Shown here: one piece after another, positions 1 through 11,427 of the stretch
Layout of the letters: each line of letters opens with the position of its first letter
Numbering within the stretch: the first letter of the stretch is position 1
Assembly: GCA_030248215.1 (NCBI GenBank)
Contig: JASANG010000403.1
Coordinates: forward strand, 124,001 to 188,000
DNA: 64,000 nucleotides
Reading direction: 5' to 3'
Source of the DNA: Enoplolaimus lenunculus
Lineage: Eukaryota > Nematoda > Enoplea > Enoplida > Thoracostomopsidae
Made by a program: the position numbers and the translations under genes
Notes under the pieces: generated by a model
Told to the model about the DNA's origin: nothing
Databases searched by the model: none
What the model saw: the letters and a program-made list of their open reading frames with translations, nothing else

Positions 1-950
1 GAACCGTTTTTATGCTCTTTGGCTCTGATTGTGCAATTAGGGCATTAGCCATTTTTAAACTTTTTCACCTGGTACTGGAGTTTTCTGCTTTCTTCGTACT
101 TTTTGAACCTTGCTACAGTAATCCATAACTGCATTCACTTCAGAACCCACTTTTCTGATCATCCAATGTCCAATGTACAGTACTCACTCATAAGTGTTCT
201 GAGTTAAACGTATGTCGCAGTTGCCGTTACTTTAAAGGTATAGCATGTCTACTAAATTTTTAATCATTGGTTGACAATGTTACGTAGCACCATTGAAACT
301 GTCATTGAGTCGTAAAACTAAATTTTTGAAATACATTAGTTATAAACGAGTGGTAATATGAACAAAGTTCTGGAAACATTTTATGTTGTTCAGTAATGAA
401 AACCGTTGTCCGTTTAGTTTTCCTAGTTTCAGAAGTTCATCTTGCTCAGTAGATCTTTCATCAATAAATTCATCAAACTTATGCCAACGTGCAAGATATT
501 CTTTCACTTGTCGTTGCGTCAATTAGTTATCAAAAGTTAAAAATTGTTTCTCAAAAATTGTTTCTCCACTTCTGCTGCAACCGTACTCTCCATATTATCG
601 ATTGTTATAGCAAAACCTTAAAATATTTAATAAGCCTTATAGAAAAATGTTGTATTCATCGCAGTAAATTATACTAGCTTAATGCTCGGCTTCTGCGCCA
701 GTGTGTACTTGTACCTGCAACATTTCAAAATCTTTTCAATGTTGTCTTACTTTTTCAAAATTTATTACAATGGTCTTTGTTCTGTCGTCTAAGGTTTTTA
801 CATAAGGAAGGAGCTGATCAAATATCAAGTATAAATGTAATTTACCCAGCTAGGATAACTACAAGCACTAATACTTGAAATCCGTAGAAATTTCGGTTCT
901 CAAATACTTCAAAACGGGGAGTATTCTGGCGCGAATTCAAACAATCCAAG
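1..950. other. AT-rich stretch, nothing recognised
   Basis: There is no frame with protein-like composition or any motif I recognise. Short open frames on both strands have biased AT-rich composition expected by chance. Confidence 0.5.
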
Positions 951-954
951 GGAG

Positions 955-2158
955 TTAGAGGATTAGATCGCCGCCCGGGGAGGATTTTCGGGACAATAAT
1001 GAAACGTACATTGTGTTATAGCTGTCATTTCCTATTACATTAACTATGAACTTCGAAACAGCGTCGGTTCCGCGGTATGTCAAAGCTTCGCCGGTCTGTA
1101 TTTTGTCGTTACAACACTCAAACGTTTCTACTAAGCCATAGCCACATGGGGTGTGTCTTTGGTTTTGAGTAATGTATAAATTTTCTGGGGACGGGCACGT
1201 GTCTAATTTTGCAAGAAGGCACTCAAAATCTGCATATATAACATAAGGGGACCTTTGCACGCGGTGCTTATTTTTAAACCTTTGTGTTGAATTTGGTTCA
1301 GGTATATCTACTTGTGATATTTATTCATTACGACATAATTTTATATGTTCCTCACGCTTATCGTTACTGTAACAGGTTGGTACTGGGTTTTTAAAATGTA
1401 AAGTGGGTATATTGTGGTATTCTCTACCCCATAAACGTTCACAGCAATTTTATTGCTTGCTTCAAACTTTTCTATATCTAATAATTTCACCGGGTAGTCT
1501 GTACCAGTCATATTTAATTCATTTTCAAATTGCTTATATTTAGTCACTCGTTCTGCATGTTTCTGTCCTGTTGTTGTTGTGCAAATGTGCAAGCACACTC
1601 CACAAAAACACTTTATCCTCATTTTGAATGTTATGCATTGCGTGCATTTTTCTTAGTCACAGGGGCAGGCGTTTATATGTTGACCCTCTTAAGGACAAGT
1701 ATCTACTAATGTGTACATCTGCATGCCCTATACTATCTGAAACCCACCCTGATCCCACTGCTTGAAAATCATCAAATTTTTTAAAACATCGTTCAAAGTA
1801 CTATCCAACTCTATAATTATATCTGAGCCTGGTAATATCGAACATGACTTTGAGTTAAAATGGCACGTCATTTGGGTGCCATCTAATTTTTTCATTGTGC
1901 ATTGTACGCTTATCCATAACTTAATACCTAGGTCTTTTCGTTGTGCTAGTAATTTTAGTAAAAGGTCTAACGTCTACAAAAGTCAAGTTTTAACTGAGGA
2001 GGTTGAAGGTGCCCCTTCATGTGACGTCGCGAGTTATCTTTTCTTGAAAAACTCATTTTGCAAATTGCACATTGAAATACGTTATCTTTATGTATTGACT
2101 TCATATGTCTATACAAATTATCACTTCGAGTGTACGAATTAGTACAATGAACAAACAC
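955..2158 (-). mobile_element. Polinton (Maverick) DNA polymerase B fossil, N-terminal part
   Basis: This is a fossil of the protein-primed family B DNA polymerase of a Polinton. In minus-strand order it shows a C2H2 zinc-finger part (1967-2158, with C-x2-C and H-x3-H spacings), a linker region (1341-1622), and the start of the 3'-5' exonuclease domain (about 955-1260) with the YADFEC motif that marks exonuclease motif I in Polinton polymerases. It is partial and broken into a few pieces. A second, related fossil lies at 17793-18600 and shares a diverged stretch with about 1041-1130. Family assignment rests on the YADFEC motif together with the upstream zinc finger; no terminal repeats were found. 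Age is old, judging from fragmentation and divergence between the two copies. Confidence 0.72.
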
Positions 2159-2160
2159 AC

Positions 2161-3250
2161 TTGAAAGCCGTTCTATTTAAGCGTTTGCAAAAATGAGCGT
2201 CAAAATTGTAAGTTGGTAAAATGAAACTGATTGAGTTTTTAAAAATTCGCTGGTTTATATAGGTTTCAGAGCGGATAGCAGCATGATAAGTCTTGGTGTA
2301 GTCACACGTGTTTTACTTTGTCAGATCGAATCAGAAGCGTGCACTTTGGGCCAACCCAGTCAATGGGCGCATATGGTGTTTGGTGGGTGCCTGGACGATA
2401 TACGAATTGATAGAATTACTGTTGAAAATATTGGTGAGAAGCTTAATATTGAATATTCAGAACGATTTTATAACCTTGTAATGAATAATTTGAACGAATA
2501 AAATGAAAATAGCGTAATCTAATGGCTTTTGCCATATTTTATTTTCACAATAAATGTTATGTGAATAAGCTGCAAATATATTCTTTATGCAGAAAATAAG
2601 CCACAGGCATTTTAAACGATAATAAAAACATTGCATTCACAAACGTATGACCATGTTTAAATTCACTGTTTATAAATTTCACCATGTCAATCAGTTCTTT
2701 TCGGCATGTCGAACATTAATTCAATTTCTGTCCAAATTCTGAAACACCATCAATCCAGTCACCTGTTCTTTTGAATTGTTCCTTAAAATCTTTTACTTCC
2801 TGTTTCCAAAACATAATTTCTTCTTTCATGTAATGTTTTTCAACCCATTGGGCTATAAAATCTGTTTCATCTGACGCACAGCATGACATCCAAGTGGCGC
2901 TACTTGATCGATTTCCCAGATTCTTATTGTAGTTGTTAGGTTGCTAAATTTTATTATGAAACTGATTGAAATTTGAAAGATTTTACAGGTTTTTATACGT
3001 TTCATAGGTGCTAGCAGCATGATAAATTTTAGCATACCCCGAAAATATTTATTCAGCGCAAAAAACTAGCTAATTTCAATTGGCTTAAACCCACCTGCAT
3101 AGTTTAGCCTGCCACTTTTTAATTTCTGCTTGCAGCGATAGGTTGGTTCTTCTTAGCGCTGAAAATGTTTTTTGACATTTGTTTTATATGCTAAAACCAC
3201 TCGGCTTAGATAGATTGTTTCCCTCTTGCATGCTTGGTTTTCTTGCAGTT
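2161..3250. repeat. Intergenic, with a direct repeat pair (about 2218-2290 and 2953-3024)
   Basis: Two diverged direct copies of about 70-85 bases share ATGAAACTGATTGA at the left and GCAGCATGATAA at the right. The 72-codon frame at 2283-2501 begins in the first copy and has no recognisable similarity. Nothing else is supported. Confidence 0.4.
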
Positions 3251-3363
3251 CGAAAAATAGAAGATCCACCGAGTGGATCTTTTTCACAAAATAGAGTAGT
3301 CCTTGAAAGGACTGTTGGGATAGACAGGCTCTTTCGATTTCAGTGTCGGCGTTCTACCTCTAC

Positions 3364-3636
3364 TCAGTTGGTGAACACCATGGCTGTGATGGCGACATTG
3401 TTGCGCACCACAACACCTAGAATCTTGCCGGGAACGCCGTCACCACGTTCACCTACGACATGGTGGAACTCACGATAACGTATAACGCCACCGTGCCTCG
3501 TTGGTCGTTGCAGGTGACAGCGTTTGCACGTTCGTATCACCCTCTCTTTCCACCCATCGTGAAGTACACTTTTACCCTGTTGAAATTGCGCACCAACGTG
3601 TGTTCGGGTGAGGTGATTGCTTATTTTTATGTTCAT
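3364..3636 (-). pseudogene. Unrecognised GC-richer frame, faintly histone-H4-like
   Basis: A 90-codon frame stands out because it is GC-richer than its surroundings. I do not recognise it with confidence. Faint resemblance to histone H4 can be seen: a K-VL-D stretch, then a basic stretch ending HGGVIR (compare the RGGVKR of H4), then a V-V-R-N-N-V stretch and a TAM triplet near the end. It lacks the conserved H4 start and the YGFGG end. Just downstream on the same strand lie two perfect hairpins (3263-3281 and 3298-3313); the nearer resembles the 6-base stem and 4-base loop at replication-dependent histone 3' ends. The plus-strand frames in the same place could equally be the real ones. Either way it looks like a decayed gene. 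Confidence 0.22.
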
Positions 3637-3699
3637 TTTGGAAAATTGATGTCTGACAAAAATCTTTTATATGTTAAGGGTAAATTATAAATTACAACA

Positions 3700-5250
3700 G
3701 GTTTATTGTAATTGTGAGTGTTTTCATACATTAATGGTAAAATATAGCGTTATCATGTCTAACACATACATGTTAATGCTTTAATTCACTTACGCGTAGA
3801 ATTCTAATAAATGTGTTTGGTTTATTCTGCTAAGCTATGCATTTGATTTCTAAATAGAATATTGACACTGTAAGTTATAGCAATTTTTATTTTTATAGAT
3901 TTTAATATTTGAGTGTGTTTAAGAAATAAAGTGGTCAGCTGAAACATAGAACTTATTGGTTTTTGTCATTTTTTGCGACCTATGACACGGAAGATGGCCC
4001 CTCAACTTTTTAGATACAAGTACTGCTGATGTGAACCTACCAAGCAGGTAAGCAGTAACTTTATTCTTAGTATTTTATAAAGGTTAATAACGACTTAAGG
4101 TGATCAGAACTTTCATGAATTATGTTTTATCACATTATACAAGCCAAAAAAGCGTCTGTTTTAAAAATACGATGATTTCATTATATTTGTAAACTAGGAA
4201 ATTCCTTCGTTTTAGAATTTTGTAAAAAAGCTAATCACCTATGATGATCAGGACCCGAGCGCCAAGTTTGAGTTGTTTTTCAGTTAGGCAGTTTTAATTT
4301 CTGTTTTCAGTTCAGTTTATATTTTGTTGTTTTGCAGTTTGGTACTTTTAACTTTTGGATTTTGAGAGTTGAAAAATAAGTGTTTGTTTAATTATTAAAT
4401 ATGTATTTTTGTAAACTCTTATCATTTTAAGTGTTCAATCCCAGGGTTTAACCAGAGTTCGTGCAAAAACTTAATTCCTGTTGATGTCCCTGTTCCACCT
4501 TTCAATAATGCAGGAACCTGAATTTTCTACGGTTTTGGGAACTCATTCATAATCATTTTTAAATATTGGAAACCTTGTCTTTGAAAATTTTTTATATTGA
4601 AATAAGTTCTTGTTGCAATTAATAGTTCAATGTTGTTGCTAAATTGTTGCTGATGTGTTTTCACAAAAGTTGGTGAAATAAATTACAGTTTCTGTTCCTT
4701 TTTCTGCAAATAGTCAATCCCTGTTCCTGTTCCTGCTCCGGCAACATTTAGTTTCCGTTGGTATCTTGGTTACTACCATTCTCGTTCGCTGGTCTTTAAA
4801 AACCAATTCACCAAGAATTTATGTCAAGTATTTCTTAGTATGAAAATTTCGAAAAACGTTCGCAATAATTCTAAACATTTATTCCGATCTTTTTACCTAA
4901 ATTTATGTCTATTAATATTTTAGATAAGACAAAATAAATCCATTATTATTTTTTATTCCAGTTGTTTACACATATCTGTGTTTTTTAACTTTAAAATATG
5001 AGTATGCTTAGTCAATTTAATATTAGCTTGCTCATTGTTTGAGATACTATTGTTTATAAAAATTTTAAGGTGTTCATTAATAAACAAAATTTTTGAAATT
5101 GGAAATTTAACTTGGGTATTTCTTTCTAGGATATCAACAAATGATTGTTAAACAAGTAAAGATTTTAACGCTATAAGCACGACTTTTATATAGACGGTTT
5201 TACTTGATGTGTGTGGCATATAACAGAAAGAGCAATGTAATAATTTTTTA
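3700..5250. other. AT-rich intergenic stretch
   Basis: No coding, RNA or repeat structure was recognised. Ends at a 3' splice-like TTATTTCAG directly before the decayed frame at 5258. Confidence 0.4.
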
Positions 5251-5257
5251 TTTCAGA

Positions 5258-5500
5258 TGCTACCAAAGAACTATAAAAGATGGAGTGCCCGCCGGCACTC
5301 CGTGTACGATGTGGGGTGCCAAAGCGAGCGCCCCGACATTATCTACAAATTCAAACGGGCGGTAATGGCCGCTCGCTTGTAAGCGCAGCACAAAGTTCAA
5401 ACTGCGCTGCGCTTAAAGCAGCAGCAGCAACAAAAACAACAACAACAACAGCAACAACAACAATAATAACAACCACAACAACAAGAACACCACTACTACC

Positions 5501-5532
<32 letters not shown>

Positions 5533-5671
5533 GAAGAATAACAACAACAGCCGCAACAAGAACAACAACAAGAAGAAGAAGAAGAAGAAGAAGAAGAAGA
5601 CGAAAATTATGAGCCGTGGGTTCGAAATAACTCAGGGCACCGCCCTTGTGCCATAGAAAGAAAAATTGTTT
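5258..5671 (+). pseudogene. Decayed poly-Q / poly-H / poly-E protein frame
   Basis: A single plus-strand frame begins with ATG directly after a TTTCAG acceptor-like site. It reads about 41 ordinary residues (start MLPKNYKRWSARRHS), then glutamine runs, an EHHYYHHHHHH histidine run, more glutamine, a run of nine glutamates and a normal-looking tail (ENYEPWVRNNSGHRPCAIE) before TAG. It is interrupted three times, each time by TAA; two of these lie in CAA/GAA-rich tracts and could come from a single C-to-T or G-to-T change. The DNA is a CAA/CAG/CAC/GAA trinucleotide tract, so slippage explains the runs. The other frame through the same tract reads a low-complexity Thr/Arg run and is not credible. 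Function unknown; disordered regulatory proteins have such composition. It could also be non-coding microsatellite with a chance frame. Confidence 0.4.
5400..5600. repeat. Trinucleotide microsatellite (CAA/CAG/CAC/GAA)
   Basis: About 200 bases of imperfect trinucleotide repeats on the plus strand: CAG/CAA, then CAC, CAA again and finally a pure run of about nine GAA/GAG units. A shorter CAA tract lies at 11297-11363. Confidence 0.9.
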
Positions 5672-6680
5672 AGTTGTTAAGTTTTTTGCTTTTTTTCCTA
5701 AGTTTAACTCAGGGTAGTATCGTTTTGTAGTAGGACTAAGCTTAAGTTTTAACCCACTTTTTACCTTAGGTTTAAACTGGCATTTAGACTTAGGGTTCGG
5801 TTAGGAATATGTTTATACTACTGCTGGAACCCTGAATTATACATGGCCTTTATTTGTAATACAAAAAATTATCAAGAAAAAAGGAAAAGACAAAGAGACG
5901 AATAATGAAAAAATAAAAAACAAGAAACAAAAAGTGAAAAAAGAAAATAAAGAAAATGAAAAAAATGAAAATAAAAAAGAAAATAAGAAAAATGAAAAAA
6001 TGAAAATAAAGAAAAACCTGCGGCTGTTTGCACAGCTACCAGGAGCGGCCCCTACGGCGATGGGGCAACCTGACGTTCAAGTGTTCGGTTGGGAATTATC
6101 CCTCGTGGACCATTGCAAACTTGATAAATGTTACTTCAGGCTGTACTGTAGATTAACCGTATGCTTAAGCCTAAGTCAAAGCAAAACCTAATGCAAAATC
6201 TGAGTTTACTATAAAGCAGTGGCATAAAAAAAGGGAATGCAGCTAAAAGTAACATAAACCAAACTTTAGGACTTTGACTTCTGAGTTATACACGCTGCTA
6301 CTGACATTTACTGATTTTGAAATTCAGCTACACTAGATGGAAGATTCTTTTACGTTTTGGTTATATGCTCTCTAATATAACCTATCATAAGGCTGAGGCT
6401 TAATATTTCCTTTAAGTTTCGATTTCGGTTTGTGCTTAGACCAAGGCTTATGTATTGTATTTTATACAATTTGATTTTACACATGTAATGGTAAATAATT
6501 TTGATCAATCCAAGGTAAAGCTGTATATAATCATTTCGTTGAAATTACAACCTTCTTATTTAAAAACTGCAAGGTATATTAAGGTTTAGCTGGCGCAAAC
6601 TTACAAGTACAATGAAGCAATTACCGTTCTTTTAATGTTTAACTAAGTTGATTTTTAAGCATAGCAAAAACTGGGTATAT
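5672..6680. repeat. Purine-rich low complexity and degenerate TTAGGC tracts
   Basis: 5875-6015 is almost only A with G, in GAAAA-like words. Around 5690-5790 and 6155-6200 there are runs of words one or two changes away from TTAGGC or its complement. The GC-richer patch at 6017-6120 is not recognised. Confidence 0.5.
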
Positions 6681-7170
6681 CTAGGGTGCGACCGGATACC
6701 AAAAACTGACGGAGCCAGAGCCGGATAATCTAATATCCGGCCGGAGCTGGAGCCGGATAGTTAATTCGATTGTTTATTTAATCTCATATTCCTTTATAAG
6801 TTTATAGTTTGTATTCTGGTTTATTAAATCATATTACTGTTTGAATTACTGGTTGAGCGCACTAATTATGGGTTTTTCGGTAATTAATAGCCTATCACTC
6901 AAAAATTACCACGAACATATACATTTTTTAATTATATATTTCCACAAATAACTGAAATTCAAGCAAAAAAATTAAATAAAGTATCTAAGTAGCATTCAGA
7001 TATCAGAACGTAACTGTCAATTCTCCGTTCCGTGGCCTATATTAAAAGTGTTTTCGAGACAAAGCTTAACACATTAACAATGAACCTATTCCATTATTCT
7101 GTTTATGTAACGTTGCGTTCAGTTGCAATATTTGTTTGGCCTGTCTTACTTTTACGGTCGGGCACCCAGT
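6681..7170. mobile_element. Possible non-autonomous hAT-type element
   Basis: The left end reads CTAGGGTGCGACCGGA and the right end, read backwards, CTGGGTGCCCGACCG, an imperfect inverted repeat of the same type as the CAGGGTGCAACCGGA ends of the element at 23714-24089. CCGG-rich words follow the left end as in that family. No target duplication is visible, so the limits are uncertain. Confidence 0.35.
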
Positions 7171-8014
7171 TTTTGTAAGATACTATAAAATAGAGGTGTA
7201 TGTAGCTTAGGATTTAAGGCTATTGTTTCGACTAAGCTTAGTTTTGACTTACGTTCTCGTTAACTGCAACGTAAAGTACAAAGTGCCCGGCATACAACCA
7301 GAGACCTAGCCAGAATTTTGGAATGGGAGCTACGTTCTGAGAAGAAAAATTCGAATGGGAAGTTACACTTGTTCTCAACTGATTTAATCACCTTAAGATA
7401 AAAGCAAATATAAAACTGCTTCCCACAGTGAATGTAGGTTCCGTTACTTGAGTTCTAACTAATAGATATGCATGCAGATAATCAATAAAATTGATAACTT
7501 GGCAGCTCACTTATTACGGCATATACCTTTTTAGACCTATTCTTGTCGTTACCACCCTGCTATCCAATATACGTACCTTATTCAAAACATTAAAATGGTT
7601 TACATAACACAATTATGACACAATAAAGATATAAAAGTAAGTCAATCGAAGTCAGTTAGTTTCATTTTTTCAACAACAGCCAATCAAATTACAAGAATCA
7701 GACACAGTTATCAAACCTTGCAGGACAGTGGAATATTTCTCAAAGACGGGTGTCTATTGATAAACATAGTGAATAATCTGTATCTGGTGTCACACCAAAC
7801 ATCTTAGCGCAACACAGGAAGACTATGTATATACACGACGCATATATACACAAATCTACATTTGAAACCATCACCCATCTACAGTTTTTACTGTTATATA
7901 TATAAAGCGCACAGCGATATTAAAATAAAATGTGTGTCAAGGTATTTATAGCGTTTAGTATTCGAAACTCTCAGGAGAATGAAATAAAAGACGGGTCAAA
8001 CAATCACACTTCTG

Positions 8015-8125
8015 TCCCCCTCTCGTCCTTTTCTGAAGAAGGGGGTGCGCTGCGCAAATCCCCCCTTCTCCCTCCTCCTCCGCCTTCTCCGCTTTAGGGA
8101 GGGGGAGGAGGAGGAGGGGGTAAAA
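8015..8125. repeat. Pyrimidine/purine hairpin, G-run rich
   Basis: A C/T-only tract (about 8059-8094) is followed by a G/A-only tract (about 8097-8121) that is largely complementary to it, so the region can fold into a long hairpin; the purine arm has several runs of G and could form a quadruplex. A related C-rich patch occurs at about 20600-20745, sharing a GCGCAA-then-CCCCCTTC core. Confidence 0.5.
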
Positions 8126-8334
8126 CAGGGCTTTTTACACTACTAATCTGTTCACTGATAAGCATTTTTCAAATTGTTTTCATTTCGTACAACTTCTTCA
8201 GTTAAACACGCAGTACATGACACATGTTATGCGAATGCTGATACGAATGACTTCGTGGATGTCAGGGCCTATTGGAGAAGTAAACGATGCTGAATTGTGC
8301 TTAGTTTATACTTTTACAATTTTAGGTAGTATTT

Positions 8335-8376
8335 GTTGCGGGTATTGATGTTTTTGTTGCGGGTATTGATGTTTTT
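8335..8376 (+). repeat. Exact 21-base tandem duplication
   Basis: Two identical adjacent copies of a 21-base unit (8335-8355 and 8356-8376), beginning GTTGCGGGTATTGATG. A recent slippage event. Confidence 0.9.
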
Positions 8377-8511
8377 GGATTTAGATACGATTGTTAACTT
8401 GATACTTGTGGTCTTGCACATAACGTGTGTTAATTTGTGTTATAAGTTGATCTTTTGCTTATGCTTAGGCTTAGGAAAAAGGGTTACAACAATATTAAAC
8501 ACCATTATTTT

Positions 8512-8712
8512 CAAATAGCGATCAAATGCTTAATCGTTCCGATCGGATTTGTTGCTAGCCAGCAGGACTTTAAGACCATGAGTTTGATTTCAAATGATAT
8601 GCCTAACAATTTGCTTCCCATGAATTTGGAAAAGTTTTTGTTCATTAAGAAAAACATGGAAATTTTTTGTGGTGATGTGAAGCAACGGTTTCCATTGCCA
8701 GAAGATGGGTAA
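8512..8712 (+). pseudogene. hAT transposase C-terminal dimerisation remnant
   Basis: The frame matches the C-terminal dimerisation block of hAT transposases: a stretch like A-x-K-x-L-x-V-P, then DFKTMSLISND, NNLLPMNLEKFLFIKKNM and a short tail to TAA. The usual SERxFS signature appears as SQQDFKTM. The same block is found, in a different version, at the 3' end of the hAT element at 11428-14070 (on the other strand there), so this is a second, independent copy. Nothing upstream belongs to the same transposase in an obvious way; it is a solo 3' scrap. Confidence 0.6.
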
Positions 8713-9712
8713 ATATTATTACTTGCTAATTTTGTGCACCCAGCCTGCTCAGATGTTCATAATCAGATTGTACTATAATCTATGTCAAACTCAACTGACC
8801 GAATGTCGACCAAGAGAAATTACACTGGTCGTAAAAATGGTACAAAAATATGCGTACGTAGAAAAGTAAAAGTTTTTAGAGGGGTGGCTGTTGGAAACTA
8901 AAGCTTTTTAGCTTCGATATCAGTAGCACTACGCAAACGTTTTGGTCTTCAGTATGCGTTATGCTGAAGCTTTTTGGCTTCGGGGTGTTGGTACTGAAGC
9001 ATGTTTGGCTAGTGGGTTCTTGACCTACACTCTGAAAAACTACCATATGCAGAAACATACGTACACACAATTAGCACTTGACGGCAAAGTCAGCCGCGCT
9101 CTTTGGCTATCTGTCACCAGTCCAGTTCTTTTTCTGGAAATCTTCGTATATGTGGCGCGCACTGGTACACAATTAAGTGGCACCGTAGTGTGAGTTGGTT
9201 CAAATACCAAATTCGATTCGTTTTCTTCTGCCCACATTGGAAACGAACTTAACAATAATATAACTGATTTTATCACCCATCCAACAGATGGGAGAAGGAT
9301 TTAAAAGAAAAACAACACACAAATAGAATAACTCTTTATCACAAAATCAAGTAGCCTACAACCTACGCATGATTGAAAATCCAGAGCAACCATTTGTAAA
9401 GATAGTTTCAAATGAATGTGGCTTGTACCCGATGTCACGAAAAATGTTGCCAAACCCGAGCAAATTTTTATATAAATGTGCATCCCATTTGGCGATGTTT
9501 CGTAAAAAGATCTATTTACGTGCGCAAAAGTACCCCAGTTTAGTTATTTATTCACTTAGTTTTCGTTCTTTTCATGACGCTCAAAAGCGAAATGCTTAGA
9601 GTTCATGCGCTAAACAACTGATTTAAAGCGGCATCGACCACAAACCGAAACATTGCTTGACGTAGGTGTATACGTTTGATATGATTTATATAGTCCAGAC
9701 TGAAATATATGG
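8713..9712. other. Intergenic, nothing recognised
   Basis: Short open frames on both strands (for instance 9369-9599) show no family motif. A pair of short words of the type GCTTTTTxGCTTCG recurs at about 8900 and 8970. Confidence 0.4.
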
Positions 9713-10560
9713 CAGAGTTCAAAGCAGAACTGAATTATACCGGAATCGGAATCGGAACAGCAAACTTATACCGTAATCGGAATCGGAACTACAAAACTTA
9801 TGACTATACCGATAACTTGTACTAAGTATAATATTGATTTATGGTGTCTGTTGGCTGGCAACAATTCTCAAAAACGTCGAATGAACAAAGTGGCAATCAG
9901 TTTTTGGCTCTGTAAAGCTACACTACAATCAATTATTGCTAAGTTAACTTATCTAATACAATTCAATAGAGAAATGATGCAGAAGATTTATACAACATAT
10001 TACAACATGTAGGTCATACAAAATTAAACCTAGCAACGATTTCAACTACACATAACCAAACCAGGGAATTGTGTACAATATGTTGCTTTGTGGTCCATAG
10101 TCGTAAACCAACTCTGTGTTTGGCTCAATTTTCTTTTTCAGCATAATGCACGTTTTCTCCATAACTTTCTCGACATTTAGTTTCAGCGCAAGAGATATAC
10201 TCGCCGATAAATGCAACTGCCAATTGGTGTGCAGGTATTGCTGTGCGGACAAGTACTCCTCTATCGCGGGAACAGAGATGCTTCCAATATATAGATTCTA
10301 TTGAATCTTCTGTTCCAAGTTTCATTATTTTGCCGATGTCTTTGACTTCTTCTGCGGTGGAATACGAGATATTAAAACTGAAGGCAACAACGATGTTTCC
10401 GTTTGCACTATCGTCATAGCGTTACAGCGACGCAAAGGTACTCGTTTTTGTCAAATTCTAAAAACTTAGTGCATAATCAGTCAGAGTGCGCTAAAATTTT
10501 GGTATAAATTTGCTATTTCGATTTCGATGACGGTATAATTCAGTTCTGCTTTGAACTCTG
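9713..10560. mobile_element. Inverted-repeat element (hAT-like MITE) carrying a SET-domain fragment
   Basis: The two ends form a near-perfect 30-base inverted repeat: the left begins CAGAGTTCAAAGCAGAAC and runs to ATTATACCG, and the right is its reverse complement ending at 10560. Inside the left end are ACCGGAATCGGAATCGG words typical of the other hAT-type elements in this window (22340-22955, 57148-57551). No 8-base target duplication is evident. The interior contains a piece of a host-type SET-domain gene on the minus strand (10046-10325). Confidence 0.65.
10046..10325 (-). pseudogene. SET-domain gene fragment
   Basis: Two overlapping minus-strand frames show the two ends of a SET methyltransferase domain. 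One (10125-10325) carries DRGVLVRTAIPA followed by FIGEYI, the SET-N motif that begins the fold. The other (10046-10252) carries IEPNTELVYDYG, the conserved C-terminal SET motif. The intervening catalytic pseudoknot sequence, including the NHSCxPN signature, is not present between them, and the frames do not join directly. The fragment therefore cannot encode a working lysine methyltransferase. Its position inside a 30-base inverted-repeat element suggests capture by a transposon. It could instead be two exons of a real gene with the middle exon deleted. Confidence 0.55.
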
Positions 10561-11427
10561 CAAAATTGCACAAAAATCCGTGTAATTCGCGTTAACCAAT
10601 AAGTTGTGGCCGTAACAATCTCAGAATAACACTCGGAACCGTATAACAAAAATATTGCTGTAACTTTAATAATCAAGACAGATTCAGCTATACTCCAGAC
10701 AAATTCTTGGTTTTTGATCTTGTTCGTCTCCAAACGTTCTAGTTTGGTGATTAACGCGCTAAAATATAAAATGATTCCAATTAAATAAAACTGAAAGAAT
10801 CGAAAACTACTGAAAAAATTCTTGTTACGATGACCAATAATATAAACATCCGGTCATATTTTGTTAGAATAGAACTGACGAAACCTGTTCAAACGCCAGC
10901 GTTCTATAGTTGAACGTTGGTGTTAAATACGTATACTGCATGCCTCCAACGATACGCATGTCTATAAAAATATTCAATAACGCTCCAAATCGACGACTAC
11001 TGGTGCAGTACGGAGTAAGTTTACAAAAATTCTCAGTTGGGTTTCTGCTTTTAACTTACCACCCTAATTGTCGCACGAGGTATCATATCCAGAATCGGCA
11101 TCGTTACGTTACCACCAGTGTCGTCATCAGAATCGACTGCTTCTAAATAGCTTGAATTGTTTTCCGACAAATTGTCATCATGGTCACTTCCATAAGCTCG
11201 CTTTATTACAGTAGCATTACTACACATGGTCTGTACGTGTAGAAATCACCGACATTTTTCAGCTGTGGTTTGCCGTTGCCTGTTTAATCAAAATAGCAAA
11301 CAAAACCAACAACAACAACGACAACAAAAGCAACAACCATCAACAATAATAACAACAACACTAAAAATTAGATGTGTCCTTTACATTAAAACAATTTACA
11401 TGGTCTGTTACTATTAGCATTACACAT
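10561..11427. other. Intergenic with CAA microsatellite
   Basis: An imperfect CAA repeat occupies 11297-11363. The frame at 10910-11146 has no recognisable motif. Confidence 0.5.

Noticed and set aside
5280-5612. 110-codon plus-strand frame rich in Thr and Arg
   Set aside because: It is the out-of-phase reading of a CAA/GAA trinucleotide tract; composition is purely repeat-driven.
5258-5671. Alternative genetic code (TAA read as glutamine)
   Set aside because: The metallo-beta-lactamase gene ends at a well-placed TAA and conserved domains elsewhere need no reassignment.
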